Below are positions 1 through 5,590 of a stretch of DNA of 8,613 nt, piece by piece. The notes beneath the pieces were generated by a model. It saw only the letters and a list, made by a program, of their open reading frames with translations. It searched no databases and was not told where the DNA came from. This DNA comes from Dehalococcoidia bacterium (GTDB lineage Bacteria > Chloroflexota > Dehalococcoidia > Lucifugimonadales > JAGWBF01). Position numbers and translations under genes: made by a program. The DNA lies in NCBI GenBank assembly GCA_021296015.1, contig JAGWBG010000041.1, positions 3,168 to 11,780 on the forward strand, given 5' to 3'. Within the stretch, counting starts at the first letter, position 1. Each line of letters opens with the position of its first letter.

Positions 1-186
1 ATCTCCGCTCCTTCGCCCGTGGGTGGAAGGGGCAGCCTGAACATGTCTCAGGTCGTGGACATAGAGCAGGCAAGGGTGGAGCAAGTCGGAGACGATGTAC
101 TCGTAATCGGCTATCCGTCGGCCCGGGTACTCCCTGTAGAGACCGTCTCCATATCGGAGACAGGCTCGGAAACGAGAGTAGGGTGA
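1..186 (+). CDS. ribD: Probable RibD C-terminal end (deaminase/reductase), 5' truncated by window
   Basis: An open frame enters from the left edge and ends at TGA 184-186, giving 61 residues. The visible part contains a glycine-rich stretch (SPVGGRGS) and then alternating strands ending EQVGDDVLVIGYP. This resembles the end of the RibD reductase domain, where a 'P..GG.G' loop is followed by a final 'v..(G/E)DvLi.GY' strand. The full protein would deaminate and reduce the pyrimidine formed after GTP cyclohydrolase II, making 5-amino-6-ribitylamino-uracil phosphate. Context supports the call: the stop lies one base before the riboflavin synthase ATG, and ribBA follows. A roughly 15-20 residue tail after GYP is poorly conserved in the family. 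It could instead be a stand-alone RibD_C/DHFR-like reductase, because the deaminase domain lies outside the window. The family call is moderately sure and the frame is very sure. Confidence 0.62.
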   Translation: MSAPSPVGGRGSLNMSQVVDIEQARVEQVGDDVLVIGYPSARVLPVETVSISETGSETRVG

Positions 187-187
187 T

Positions 188-784
188 ATGTTTACGGGTA
201 TTGTGGAAGAGGTTGGTCGGACTAGGTCCCTTGAGCAGCCCTCGGAGCAGGTCGGAGTCGGATGCCTCACCATTGAGGCCCAAAAGATCCTTGAGGGTTC
301 AAAACTGGGGGATAGCATCGCCGTCAACGGAACCTGCCTCACTATAGTGGCCCTGGATGGTGACACCTTCGACGTGGAACTGGCACACGAGACCCTACGA
401 CGCACGAACTTGGGAACTCTGAAGCCGGACTCTGGGGTAAACTTGGAGCGGCCCCTGGCAGCCACCGACCGGATGGGTGGACACATCGTCCAGGGTCATG
501 TAGACTCGACGGGCAAGGTCATGTCCTTGAAACCCGAGGGGGACAGTATACTCATGGGCTTTCGGGTACCCAAAAAGCTCATGCCCTATATCGTGGAGAA
601 GGGCTTTATCGCCGTTGACGGCATAAGCCTCACCGTGGTAAAGAGAGGCGCTTCATCCTTTACCATATCCGTGATACCATATACCCTAGATAACACTATT
701 TTGAAGGAGAGATGTATAGGAGACTCCGTCAACCTGGAGATAGACATTCTGGCCAAGTACGTGGAGAGCTTCCTCCGGCGTTAA
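188..784 (+). CDS. ribE: Riboflavin synthase, alpha subunit type
   Basis: This enzyme dismutates two molecules of 6,7-dimethyl-8-ribityllumazine into riboflavin and 5-amino-6-ribitylamino-uracil, the last step of riboflavin synthesis, in the cytosol. The 198 residues match the family's usual length and show its internal duplication of two lumazine-binding barrels. The first begins with the hallmark MFTGIVEE and carries NGTCLTIV (47-54). The second follows GGHIVQGHVD (97-106) and carries the parallel DGISLTVV (144-151). C50 and H104 sit in the conserved active-site blocks, and the end (INLEIDxLAKYVE type) is typical. The ATG at 188 is one base after the preceding stop, so translation is probably coupled. 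The purine-rich AGGGTGAT at 180-187 directly precedes the start. ribBA follows after 52 bp. The name ribE follows the Bacillus-type usage; ribC is used in some other bacteria. Confidence 0.96.
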   Translation: MFTGIVEEVGRTRSLEQPSEQVGVGCLTIEAQKILEGSKLGDSIAVNGTCLTIVALDGDTFDVELAHETLRRTNLGTLKPDSGVNLERPLAATDRMGGHIVQGHVDSTGKVMSLKPEGDSILMGFRVPKKLMPYIVEKGFIAVDGISLTVVKRGASSFTISVIPYTLDNTILKERCIGDSVNLEIDILAKYVESFLRR

Positions 785-824
785 AACGGATACTTCCTTA
801 ACACAATACGTCTTTCCCGGCTAT

Positions 825-834
825 GGAGAAGGTG
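825..834 (+). promoter_or_regulatory. Ribosome binding site of ribBA
   Basis: GGAGAAGGTG lies immediately upstream of the ATG at 837, with GGAG eight bases from the start codon. It fixes ATG 837 as the start. An earlier ATG at 823 overlaps the site but opens only a 7-codon frame that stops at 844-846, so it is not a competing start. Confidence 0.8.
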
Positions 835-836
835 AA

Positions 837-2042
837 ATGCCTCTAGCAAGTCTGGAAGAGGCCTTAGAGGACATACAACAGGGAAAGTGCCTCATCGTCG
901 TTGACGACGAGAGGCGGGAAAACGAGGGCGACCTGGTGATGCCCGCGGAGAAGATGACCCCGGAAGCGGTCAACTTCATGGTGACACATGCCAAGGGACT
1001 CCTGTGTATGCCCATCATCGGCGAGCGGTTGGATGAGCTGGAGATGCCCTTGATGGTCAACGGCCATAACACCGCAACCCACAGCACCGCTTTTACCGTC
1101 TCCGTAGACTATCGAAAAGGGACCACCACGGGCATCTCGGCCCATGACCGGGCTGCCACCATAAAAGCCATGATTGACCCCAAGGCCAAGCCAGATGAGT
1201 TCGCCCGTCCTGGCCACCTCTTCCCCTTACGTTACCAGGAAGGAGGCGTCCTGGTACGCGCAGGACACACAGAGGCCGCCGTGGACCTGGCCCGGTTGGC
1301 CGGTATGTATCCGGCGGGTATCGTCTGCGAGATTTTGAACCCTGACGGGACCATGGCACGGATGCCCGAGCTGGAGGAACTCTCCCGGAAGCACGACCTG
1401 AATATTATCAGCATAGCCCAGATTATCGCCCATCGAAGACGCCATGAGAGGCTCATAGAGAAGGTGGCCGAGGCACGCCTGCCCACCGTCCGCAGCGAGT
1501 TCCAGATTATAGCCTACAAGAGCATGGTTGACCCGGGCGAGCACCTGGCCATGGTCAAGGGCGAATGGGAACCCGGCGAGCCTGTTCTGGTGAGGATTCA
1601 CAGCGAATGTCTTACCGGCGACGTTTTCGGGAGTGTTCGCTGCGATTGCGGCGAGCAGATGCAGCTAGCCCTGGACATAATAGCCAAAGGGGGCAAGGGC
1701 GTCTTCCTTTACATGCGGCAAGAGGGCAGGGGAATCGGCCTGCACAATAAAATCAAGGCGTATTCCCTCCAGGACCACGGCATGGACACTATTGAGGCCA
1801 ACGAAGAGTTGGGCTTCGAGTCCGACCTCCGCCATTACGGGATAGCGGCGCAGATTCTGGCCGAGTTGGGCGTAAAGAGAATGCGCTTCCTCACCAACAA
1901 TCCCAGGAAGATGGTGGGGCTATCCGGCTACGACCTGGAAATCGTGGAGCGGGTCCCCATAGAAGCGGAGGTCAAGGAGGAAAACAGGGCATACCTGCAG
2001 ACCAAGCGTTCCAAGATGGGCCACACACTGGAACACTGCTAG
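837..2042 (+). CDS. ribBA: Bifunctional DHBP synthase / GTP cyclohydrolase II
   Basis: The protein starts both branches of riboflavin synthesis. The N-terminal RibB half (about 1-205) makes 3,4-dihydroxy-2-butanone 4-phosphate from ribulose-5-phosphate. The C-terminal RibA half (about 210-401) opens GTP to the diaminopyrimidine with release of formate. RibB marks are DDERRENEGD (23-32, acidic metal and substrate loop), THSTAFTVSVD (81-91), RPGHLFPL (124-131) and GHTEAAVDLARLAG (143-156). RibA marks are the zinc cysteines C258 (HSECLTGD), C269 and C271 (RCDCGEQ), the RQEGRGIGL loop (294-302), DTIEAN (317-322) and LTNNPRK (352-358). All key residues I looked for in both halves are present, so both activities are expected. 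The length of 401 residues is normal for the fusion. It is the last gene of the visible riboflavin cluster; ribH, often next in such clusters, is absent and a convergent gene follows after 77 bp. Confidence 0.97.
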   Translation: MPLASLEEALEDIQQGKCLIVVDDERRENEGDLVMPAEKMTPEAVNFMVTHAKGLLCMPIIGERLDELEMPLMVNGHNTATHSTAFTVSVDYRKGTTTGISAHDRAATIKAMIDPKAKPDEFARPGHLFPLRYQEGGVLVRAGHTEAAVDLARLAGMYPAGIVCEILNPDGTMARMPELEELSRKHDLNIISIAQIIAHRRRHERLIEKVAEARLPTVRSEFQIIAYKSMVDPGEHLAMVKGEWEPGEPVLVRIHSECLTGDVFGSVRCDCGEQMQLALDIIAKGGKGVFLYMRQEGRGIGLHNKIKAYSLQDHGMDTIEANEELGFESDLRHYGIAAQILAELGVKRMRFLTNNPRKMVGLSGYDLEIVERVPIEAEVKEENRAYLQTKRSKMGHTLEHC

Positions 2043-2059
2043 AAGACGTCTAAAAAGTT

Positions 2060-2082
2060 CCTTCTCCCTTGGTGGGAGAAGG
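2060..2082 (-). terminator. Hairpin between convergent ribBA and prfB, likely prfB terminator
   Basis: CCTTCTCCC (2060-2068) and GGGAGAAGG (2074-2082) form a perfect 9-bp stem with a 5-base loop (TTGGT). Read on the minus strand, the stem is followed by AAC and then five T (positions 2056-2052), the arrangement of a Rho-independent terminator for prfB, whose stop is 38 bp upstream. Read on the plus strand, the A-tract lies before the stem and a G-rich stretch follows, so termination of ribBA here would be weaker. The orientation call is an inference from the T-tract. Confidence 0.6.
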
Positions 2083-2113
2083 TGAGGATGAGGGGGGGCC
2101 GTCACTCACCCTC
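2060..2113. repeat. Palindromic intergenic element (possible dispersed repeat)
   Basis: The perfect hairpin at 2060-2082 is followed at once by a second, imperfect palindrome: GAGGATGAG (2084-2092) pairs with CTCACCCTC (2105-2113) with one mismatch, around a run of seven G (2092-2098). Elements of the form 'ccttctccc-loop-gggagaagg' plus 'tgagg.tgaggg' occur as repeated intergenic palindromes in several bacterial genomes. No second full copy lies in this window, so membership of a repeat family is inferred only from that resemblance. Confidence 0.4.
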
Positions 2114-2119
2114 GCAGGT

Positions 2120-3221
2120 CTATTCTTTCCCCAGGTTGGATAGCAAGTATGCCTTCATAAACTCGTCCAGGCTCCCCTCCAACACCCCGTCGGGATCGCT
2201 GGTCTGATAGCCTGTTCGGTGGTCTTTCACCATCTTGTAAGGGTGCAAGACGTAGCTCCTTATCTGATTGCCCCACTCCGCGGACACGTGCTCGCCCTTA
2301 ATCCGCGACATCTCCCGCGCCCTCTCCTGTAGCTGGCGCTCAAGGAGCCGGGCCATGAGAATCTTCATGGCGAACTCCCGGTTCTGGTGTTGGGAGCGCT
2401 CGTTCTGGCAGGCTACTACGATGCCGGTGGGCTGATGGATTATACGCACCGCTGAGGCCACCTTCTGCACGTTCTGACCGCCTGGCCCACTGGAACGGAA
2501 GAACTCGATTTTAAGATCGTCGGGCTTTACGTTTATCTCCGGGTCCTCTTCGGCAGCGGGCAGCGCCTCTATCAGGGCGAAGGAGGTATGCCGCAGGTGG
2601 TTGGCATCGAAGGGAGAGAGACGTACCAGGCGGTGTACCCCCCTTTCGGCTTTCAGGTAACCGTAGGCGTATTGCCCCCCTATCTCAATGGTAACGCTTT
2701 TAATACCCGCTTCATCTCCGTGGGAAAGGTCCAGAATCTGGGCTTTTCGTCCCAGGCTCTCCGTCCACCGGATGTACATCCGCAGCAGCATTTCGGCCCA
2801 GTCCTGGGACTCGGTCCCGCCTGCGCCGGCGTGGACGGACAGAATCGCCGGGCGCTCATCGTACGGGCCGGAGAAGATTAGATTGAACTCCTCCAGGTCC
2901 AGGGTACGTGAGACCTGCTCGGTCTCCTCTATCAGCTGGCCTTCCAGAGACGTGTCCCCGTCATCTATAGCCAGGTCCGTTAGCTCAAGGAGGGTGGATG
3001 TCCTTTCTTCCAGGTCACGCCAGAGACTCACCTTCTCCTTGAGTCGTGAGAGATGCTGCATACTTCTCCGGGCCTGCTGGGGGTCATCCCAGAAAGCTGG
3101 CGACCCGGCTTCTTGCTCCAGCCTGCCTATTTCAGCCTCAGTTCCCGGAGCGTCAAAGACGGACAAGGACAGATTCAATCTTCTGACACATCTCTGTTAG
3201 CTTTAGTCTAAGGTCCTGCAT
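2120..3221 (-). CDS. prfB: Peptide chain release factor 2, with programmed +1 frameshift
   Basis: RF2 recognises UGA and UAA in the ribosomal A site and triggers hydrolysis of peptidyl-tRNA. The gene is split between two frames. A 22-codon frame starts at ATG 3221-3219, reads MQDLRLKLTEMCQKIESVLV and two more residues, and stops at TGA 3155-3153 within CTT TGA C. Skipping one base (T3155) continues as DAPGTEAEI into the long frame ending at 2120. The joined product has 366 residues, the normal RF2 length. In that numbering the SPF stop-codon motif is at 202-204 (RF1 would have PxT) and the catalytic GGQ is at 247-249, within GPGGQNVQK. The ATG is preceded by AAAGG (3234-3230) at 8-base spacing. 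A caller limited to one frame would start at the TTG at 3178 and lose the leader. nfi lies 26 bp upstream on the same strand. No in-frame alternative start would give a full-length protein without the shift. Confidence 0.95.
3152..3158 (-). promoter_or_regulatory. RF2 autoregulatory +1 frameshift site (CTT TGA C)
   Basis: On the minus strand the leader frame reads CGT CTT TGA C. In known prfB genes slow decoding of UGA, when RF2 is scarce, lets the CUU-bound tRNA slip one base to UUU, and translation continues with GAC. This gives negative feedback by RF2 on its own synthesis. The slippery codon, the in-frame UGA and the favourable following C are all present. The SD-like AGGGGG normally found a few bases upstream is not; the preceding bases are pyrimidine-rich (GTCCTTGTCCGT). 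Confidence 0.9.
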
Positions 3222-3229
3222 ATTTCATA

Positions 3230-3234
3230 CCTTT
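3230..3234 (-). promoter_or_regulatory. Ribosome binding site deciding the prfB start
   Basis: AAAGG on the minus strand lies 8 bases before ATG 3221-3219. It supports the start of the short leader frame rather than the TTG at 3178, which has no purine-rich site at a useful distance. Confidence 0.6.
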
Positions 3235-3247
3235 CGCGTCTATGATT

Positions 3248-4015
3248 TTACAGAAATTTTCCCTGCTGCGTGGCAATGCTCTCCCTTGCCTGGTCGTCAC
3301 TGTCTTTCGATTTTCGCCCCGCCTCGTCGGCAGACAGGCGGCCGGAGGGCAGGCGACCCGCAGCGGCCTGATGGGCCAGCCTGGTGGTCTCGGGCAAGCG
3401 CCTACCCTTGCAACACGCCAGCACCCATTCCGCCGCAGAATCAAGGTCTACCTTGTGTCCTATGGACACGTAAACAGGACTCACGTCGGTCCGAGTACGG
3501 AGGGCCAGCCCGACTACTTCTCCCCTGTCCACCATCTCGGCCCGTGACCCGGCCCCGCTGTCCAGCCGGTCGTATCTTCCCCTGAGTATGGACTTTGCGC
3601 AGCCTATGGCGGGAACGTCGGTGATAAGGCCGAGGTGGCAGGCTATTCCGAAACGCCTGGGGTGGGCCAGACCCTGCCCGTCGGCGATGATGACGTCGGG
3701 AGTCAACTCCAGGCTCTCCAGGGCGTCAATCAATACCGGCACCTCACGGAAGGAGAGGAATCCCGGTATGTATGGAAGCCCTGGCTTACCTTCAGCCAGT
3801 CTAACCTCCTCCGGCTGGAGGCCGGGATAGCTCAAGACCACCACAGCCGCCCGGACCGTGCCCTCGTCATTTGGTGGAGAGATGTCCACTCCTGCTATAT
3901 GTCCGACGTTACCTGTGATTTCATTGGTATGGGATACCATAGGAGCGAGGCTGGTTTGAAGAGCCTTGGCCTCCTCGACGCTCACATACCAGGGATGCAA
4001 GCTCTGTAGCTTCAT
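3248..4015 (-). CDS. nfi: Endonuclease V (deoxyinosine 3' endonuclease)
   Basis: Endonuclease V nicks DNA one phosphodiester bond 3' to deoxyinosine, starting repair of deaminated adenine; some members act on inosine in RNA. Family marks run in order: AGVDIS (41-46, metal ligand D44), PYIPGFLSFRE (81-91, with the wedge tyrosine region and ligand E91), ADGQGLAHPRRFGIA (111-125, ligand D112), IGCAKS (137-142), SIGHKVD (184-190) and RLPETTRLAH (206-215, a conserved histidine at the end of the core). All catalytic carboxylates are present. The start fits the family's 'HPW.vs..eA' opening. The core ends near residue 218, but the frame runs on for about 37 polar residues encoded by GC-rich palindromic DNA, giving 255 residues against 223 for the E. 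coli enzyme. It is followed 26 bp later by prfB, so the two are probably co-transcribed from the promoter at 4022-4030. Confidence 0.95.
   Translation of the reverse strand: MKLQSLHPWYVSVEEAKALQTSLAPMVSHTNEITGNVGHIAGVDISPPNDEGTVRAAVVVLSYPGLQPEEVRLAEGKPGLPYIPGFLSFREVPVLIDALESLELTPDVIIADGQGLAHPRRFGIACHLGLITDVPAIGCAKSILRGRYDRLDSGAGSRAEMVDRGEVVGLALRTRTDVSPVYVSIGHKVDLDSAAEWVLACCKGRRLPETTRLAHQAAAGRLPSGRLSADEAGRKSKDSDDQARESIATQQGKFL
3319..3341. repeat. Palindromic GC-rich segment inside the nfi 3' end
   Basis: CCGCCT (3319-3324) is complementary to AGGCGG (3336-3341) around CGTCGGCAGAC. The related string GGGCAGGCG follows at 3348-3356, echoing the GGCAGACAGGCG at 3329-3340. The segment encodes part of the extra C-terminal tail of endonuclease V (residues about 221-234, RLPSGRLSADEAGR). 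It looks like a small palindromic repeat read through in frame, but there is no other copy in the window. Confidence 0.35.
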
Positions 4016-4021
4016 GCTACC

Positions 4022-4030
4022 ATTATATCA
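4022..4030 (-). promoter_or_regulatory. Extended -10 promoter of nfi-prfB
   Basis: The minus strand reads TGATATAAT, a full-consensus sigma-70 -10 (TATAAT, 4027-4022) with the extended TG one base upstream. No good -35 is seen at 17-18 bp, where CCTTAT lies, which is acceptable for an extended -10 promoter. The expected start of transcription falls about six to eight bases downstream, at or next to the A of the nfi ATG (4015), implying little or no leader. Confidence 0.7.
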
Positions 4031-4054
4031 GGTTTTATTCAGGTATAAGGCGAG

Positions 4055-4738
4055 ATGCGTCATAGTATAACGACCGTACTGTTCGACTTGGATGACACGC
4101 TAGTTGACTCGTTCTCGGCTCGTCTAGCCGCCCTTCAACTCGTTTTCTCAGACGTTGGTATCCATAGCCCCACGGCAAAGGAGTTCCTGTGCAACCAAGA
4201 CGGTAGTGCGATTAACCAGTCGTTAAGCCAGCTTGAGACAGACAGGGGAATGGCGCAAGGCTTGTTTGAAAAGTTTCGTCAAGCCTACTGGCTTAGAGAA
4301 CGCGGGATTATCAGCCTCTATCCGGGCATTAAGGCAGTCGTTCAGGAGCTTTACAGGCGAGGGGTAAAGCTTGGAGTGATAACGCAGAAAAGGCGGGCGT
4401 TTGAATTGGAGGGACATCAAGCAGGGGCCTTGAAGGAGCTGCAACAGCTGGGCATTGCAGGCCTGTTCTCGGTAACAGTGGGGTTTGAGGACGTGACTTT
4501 TCATAAGCCCCACCCAGAGCCAGTTTACCTGGCACTAGACAATCTGAAATCTAGACCTCGGGAGACTATTTTCGTAGGGAACAGCGCTGCCGACGTTGGG
4601 GCGGCAACCGCAGCGAAATGCTGGAGTTGTCTGGCTACCTGGGGTATCGGGGAAACCGGCGACCATCATAGCGGTCTGGGGGCTGACCTAGTTGCCCGGA
4701 CGCCGGAGGAATTGCTGGGACTGGTCTTGGGCTTTTAG
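4055..4738 (+). CDS. HAD-superfamily hydrolase, phosphoglycolate phosphatase-like
   Basis: This is probably a cytosolic Mg-dependent phosphatase acting through a phospho-aspartate. Motif I is DLDDT (11-15, nucleophile D11, acid/base D13). The region 16-90 is a small alpha-helical cap of the phosphoglycolate phosphatase/beta-phosphoglucomutase type. Motif II is T110 in GVITQKR, motif III is K151 in HKPHPEP, and motif IV is FVGNSAAD (173-180) with D180. The first acidic position of the usual GDxxxD is N176 here, so the metal site may be slightly altered or the second acid shifted. Substrate cannot be read from sequence: phosphoglycolate, a sugar phosphate, a nucleotide or pyrophosphate are all possible. 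It is divergent from nfi across 39 bp and convergent with the HEPN gene. AAGG (4047-4050) precedes the ATG at a short 4-base spacing, a weak ribosome site. No partner gene is adjacent on its strand. Confidence 0.87.
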   Translation: MRHSITTVLFDLDDTLVDSFSARLAALQLVFSDVGIHSPTAKEFLCNQDGSAINQSLSQLETDRGMAQGLFEKFRQAYWLRERGIISLYPGIKAVVQELYRRGVKLGVITQKRRAFELEGHQAGALKELQQLGIAGLFSVTVGFEDVTFHKPHPEPVYLALDNLKSRPRETIFVGNSAADVGAATAAKCWSCLATWGIGETGDHHSGLGADLVARTPEELLGLVLGF

Positions 4739-4809
4739 CTCATCGAACCTTCCGATAATACTACAGCAAGCATCAAAGGCCGTAAGCCTCTGGGCACCGT
4801 TTATCAGAT

Positions 4810-5232
4810 TCAGAGAGTTCCCTTCTCCTCAGACAATAGCTCCCTTACAAAGGTAACGATCTCTGATGCCAGACCCACGGCCCCTTGGGCGGCATCCTCG
4901 GTATATACACGAGCAGGGATGCTATCCGGGATACTGTTGGGGTATCGGGTTGGCACATAGTACCCGTCCAGTATGGCCCACCGTTTCACCATCTTCCCAA
5001 ACTCCGGCTCCCAATCCGCTGCCTGGTGACAGAGACGCTCCACCGAATGGCCTAGGACAATCTCCTCTCCTTGAGCATATAGAAAGGCTTTCAGGGCCTT
5101 TTCTCCCACCTGCTGTGCTAGGAAGCAGGCTATGTGGTAGCCGCCACGATCGGTCAGGTCCCGTGCCCAGCGCAGGTCTTCAACGGCCTGCTCAAGCCAT
5201 CTCATCCCCTCTTCATAGGGGCTTCTTCTCAT
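4810..5232 (-). CDS. HEPN-domain protein, partner of the upstream nucleotidyltransferase
   Basis: This is an all-helical HEPN protein of 140 residues. Visible family marks are an N-terminal helix with WLEQAVEDLRWAR (12-24), the core YHIACFLAQQVGEKALKAFL (32-51), GHSVERL (61-67) with its conserved HS, and LDGYYVPTRYPNS (88-100). This is the archaeal/bacterial HEPN type (Pfam HEPN), often encoded beside minimal nucleotidyltransferases. Its start overlaps the end of the MNT gene by 20 bp and has AGGAG (5243-5247) 10 bases upstream, which supports ATG 5232 over the later ATG at 5205. HEPN partners can be RNase toxins, but the R-x4-6-H motif is absent: no Arg is followed by His at that spacing anywhere in the protein (nearest is R29..H33). 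Toxin function is therefore uncertain; it may be a non-toxic binding subunit. Confidence 0.85.
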   Translation of the reverse strand: MRRSPYEEGMRWLEQAVEDLRWARDLTDRGGYHIACFLAQQVGEKALKAFLYAQGEEIVLGHSVERLCHQAADWEPEFGKMVKRWAILDGYYVPTRYPNSIPDSIPARVYTEDAAQGAVGLASEIVTFVRELLSEEKGTL

Positions 5233-5569
5233 AGAGCAGTTGCTCCTCTTTGAGGATGCCCTTCAAGGGCTGGACTTCCTTCAGTGAATCAAACTCTTCG
5301 ACGGTGTAGCAGAGGATATCTACGTCTACCGGCAGCGCCAGTGTGGAGTAAAGGTACTTCAGGCGCTCCATCAGGCCCATTTGAGTGTCCATAACAACCA
5401 GGGTGTCGAGGTCGGTAAATAGGTCACGTCTTCCCCGGGCATAGGAGCCGAATACGCTGATACGGGTCACTTCATCCACGGCTTGAAGCCGCTCCACCAT
5501 TACCCGGAGGCTTTGCTCCAGCTTTAGTGCGTAGATTGCCCTTGCCTGTCTTAGAGACTGATGTTTCAT
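5213..5569 (-). CDS. Minimal nucleotidyltransferase (MNT / MntA-like)
   Basis: This is a small polymerase-beta-fold nucleotidyltransferase of 118 residues, typical for the MNT family. The catalytic block is FGSYARGRRDLFTDLDTLVV (40-59): GS at 41-42, then ten residues, then D53-x-D55. This is exactly the GSx10DxD pattern of MntA antitoxins that AMPylate HEPN toxins. A third acidic residue is supplied by VDVDIL (81-86, D82 or D84). It lies 21 bp downstream of recJ and overlaps the HEPN gene by 20 bp, so MNT and HEPN are surely co-translated. The likely role, by family, is to bind and perhaps nucleotidylate the HEPN partner. The G-rich GGGGGGAG near 5590-5583 could be its ribosome site, but the spacing of about 13 bases is long. 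The alternative role is a stand-alone nucleotidyl transfer to an unknown target. Confidence 0.9.
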   Translation of the reverse strand: MKHQSLRQARAIYALKLEQSLRVMVERLQAVDEVTRISVFGSYARGRRDLFTDLDTLVVMDTQMGLMERLKYLYSTLALPVDVDILCYTVEEFDSLKEVQPLKGILKEEQLLYEKKPL

Positions 5570-5590
5570 CAGCTTGGTAGAGCTCCCCCC

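Noticed and set aside
825..835. GGAGAAGGTGA shared between the ribBA ribosome site and the hairpin arm at 2075-2085
   Set aside because: It is an 11-base match centred on Shine-Dalgarno-like purines, and the flanking bases do not match, so chance is the simpler reading.
823..846. Mini-frame ATG GAG AAG GTG AAA TGC CTC TAG overlapping the ribBA start
   Set aside because: It falls on the ribBA ribosome site itself and has no site of its own; an attenuating upstream frame cannot be argued from one chance ATG.
3208..3228. Short frame ATG AAA TAT GCA GGA CCT TAG overlapping the prfB start
   Set aside because: It is only six codons, and the in-frame leader at 3221 explains the RF2 N-terminus fully.
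3242..4009. Several open frames of 80-124 codons on the plus strand opposite nfi
   Set aside because: They are reverse shadows of the endonuclease V gene, with low-complexity translations and no ribosome sites worth noting.
4777..4789. AGGC-CGTAA-GCCT hairpin between the convergent HAD and HEPN genes
   Set aside because: It has only 4 base pairs and no T-tract; no terminator is visible in this 71-bp gap.
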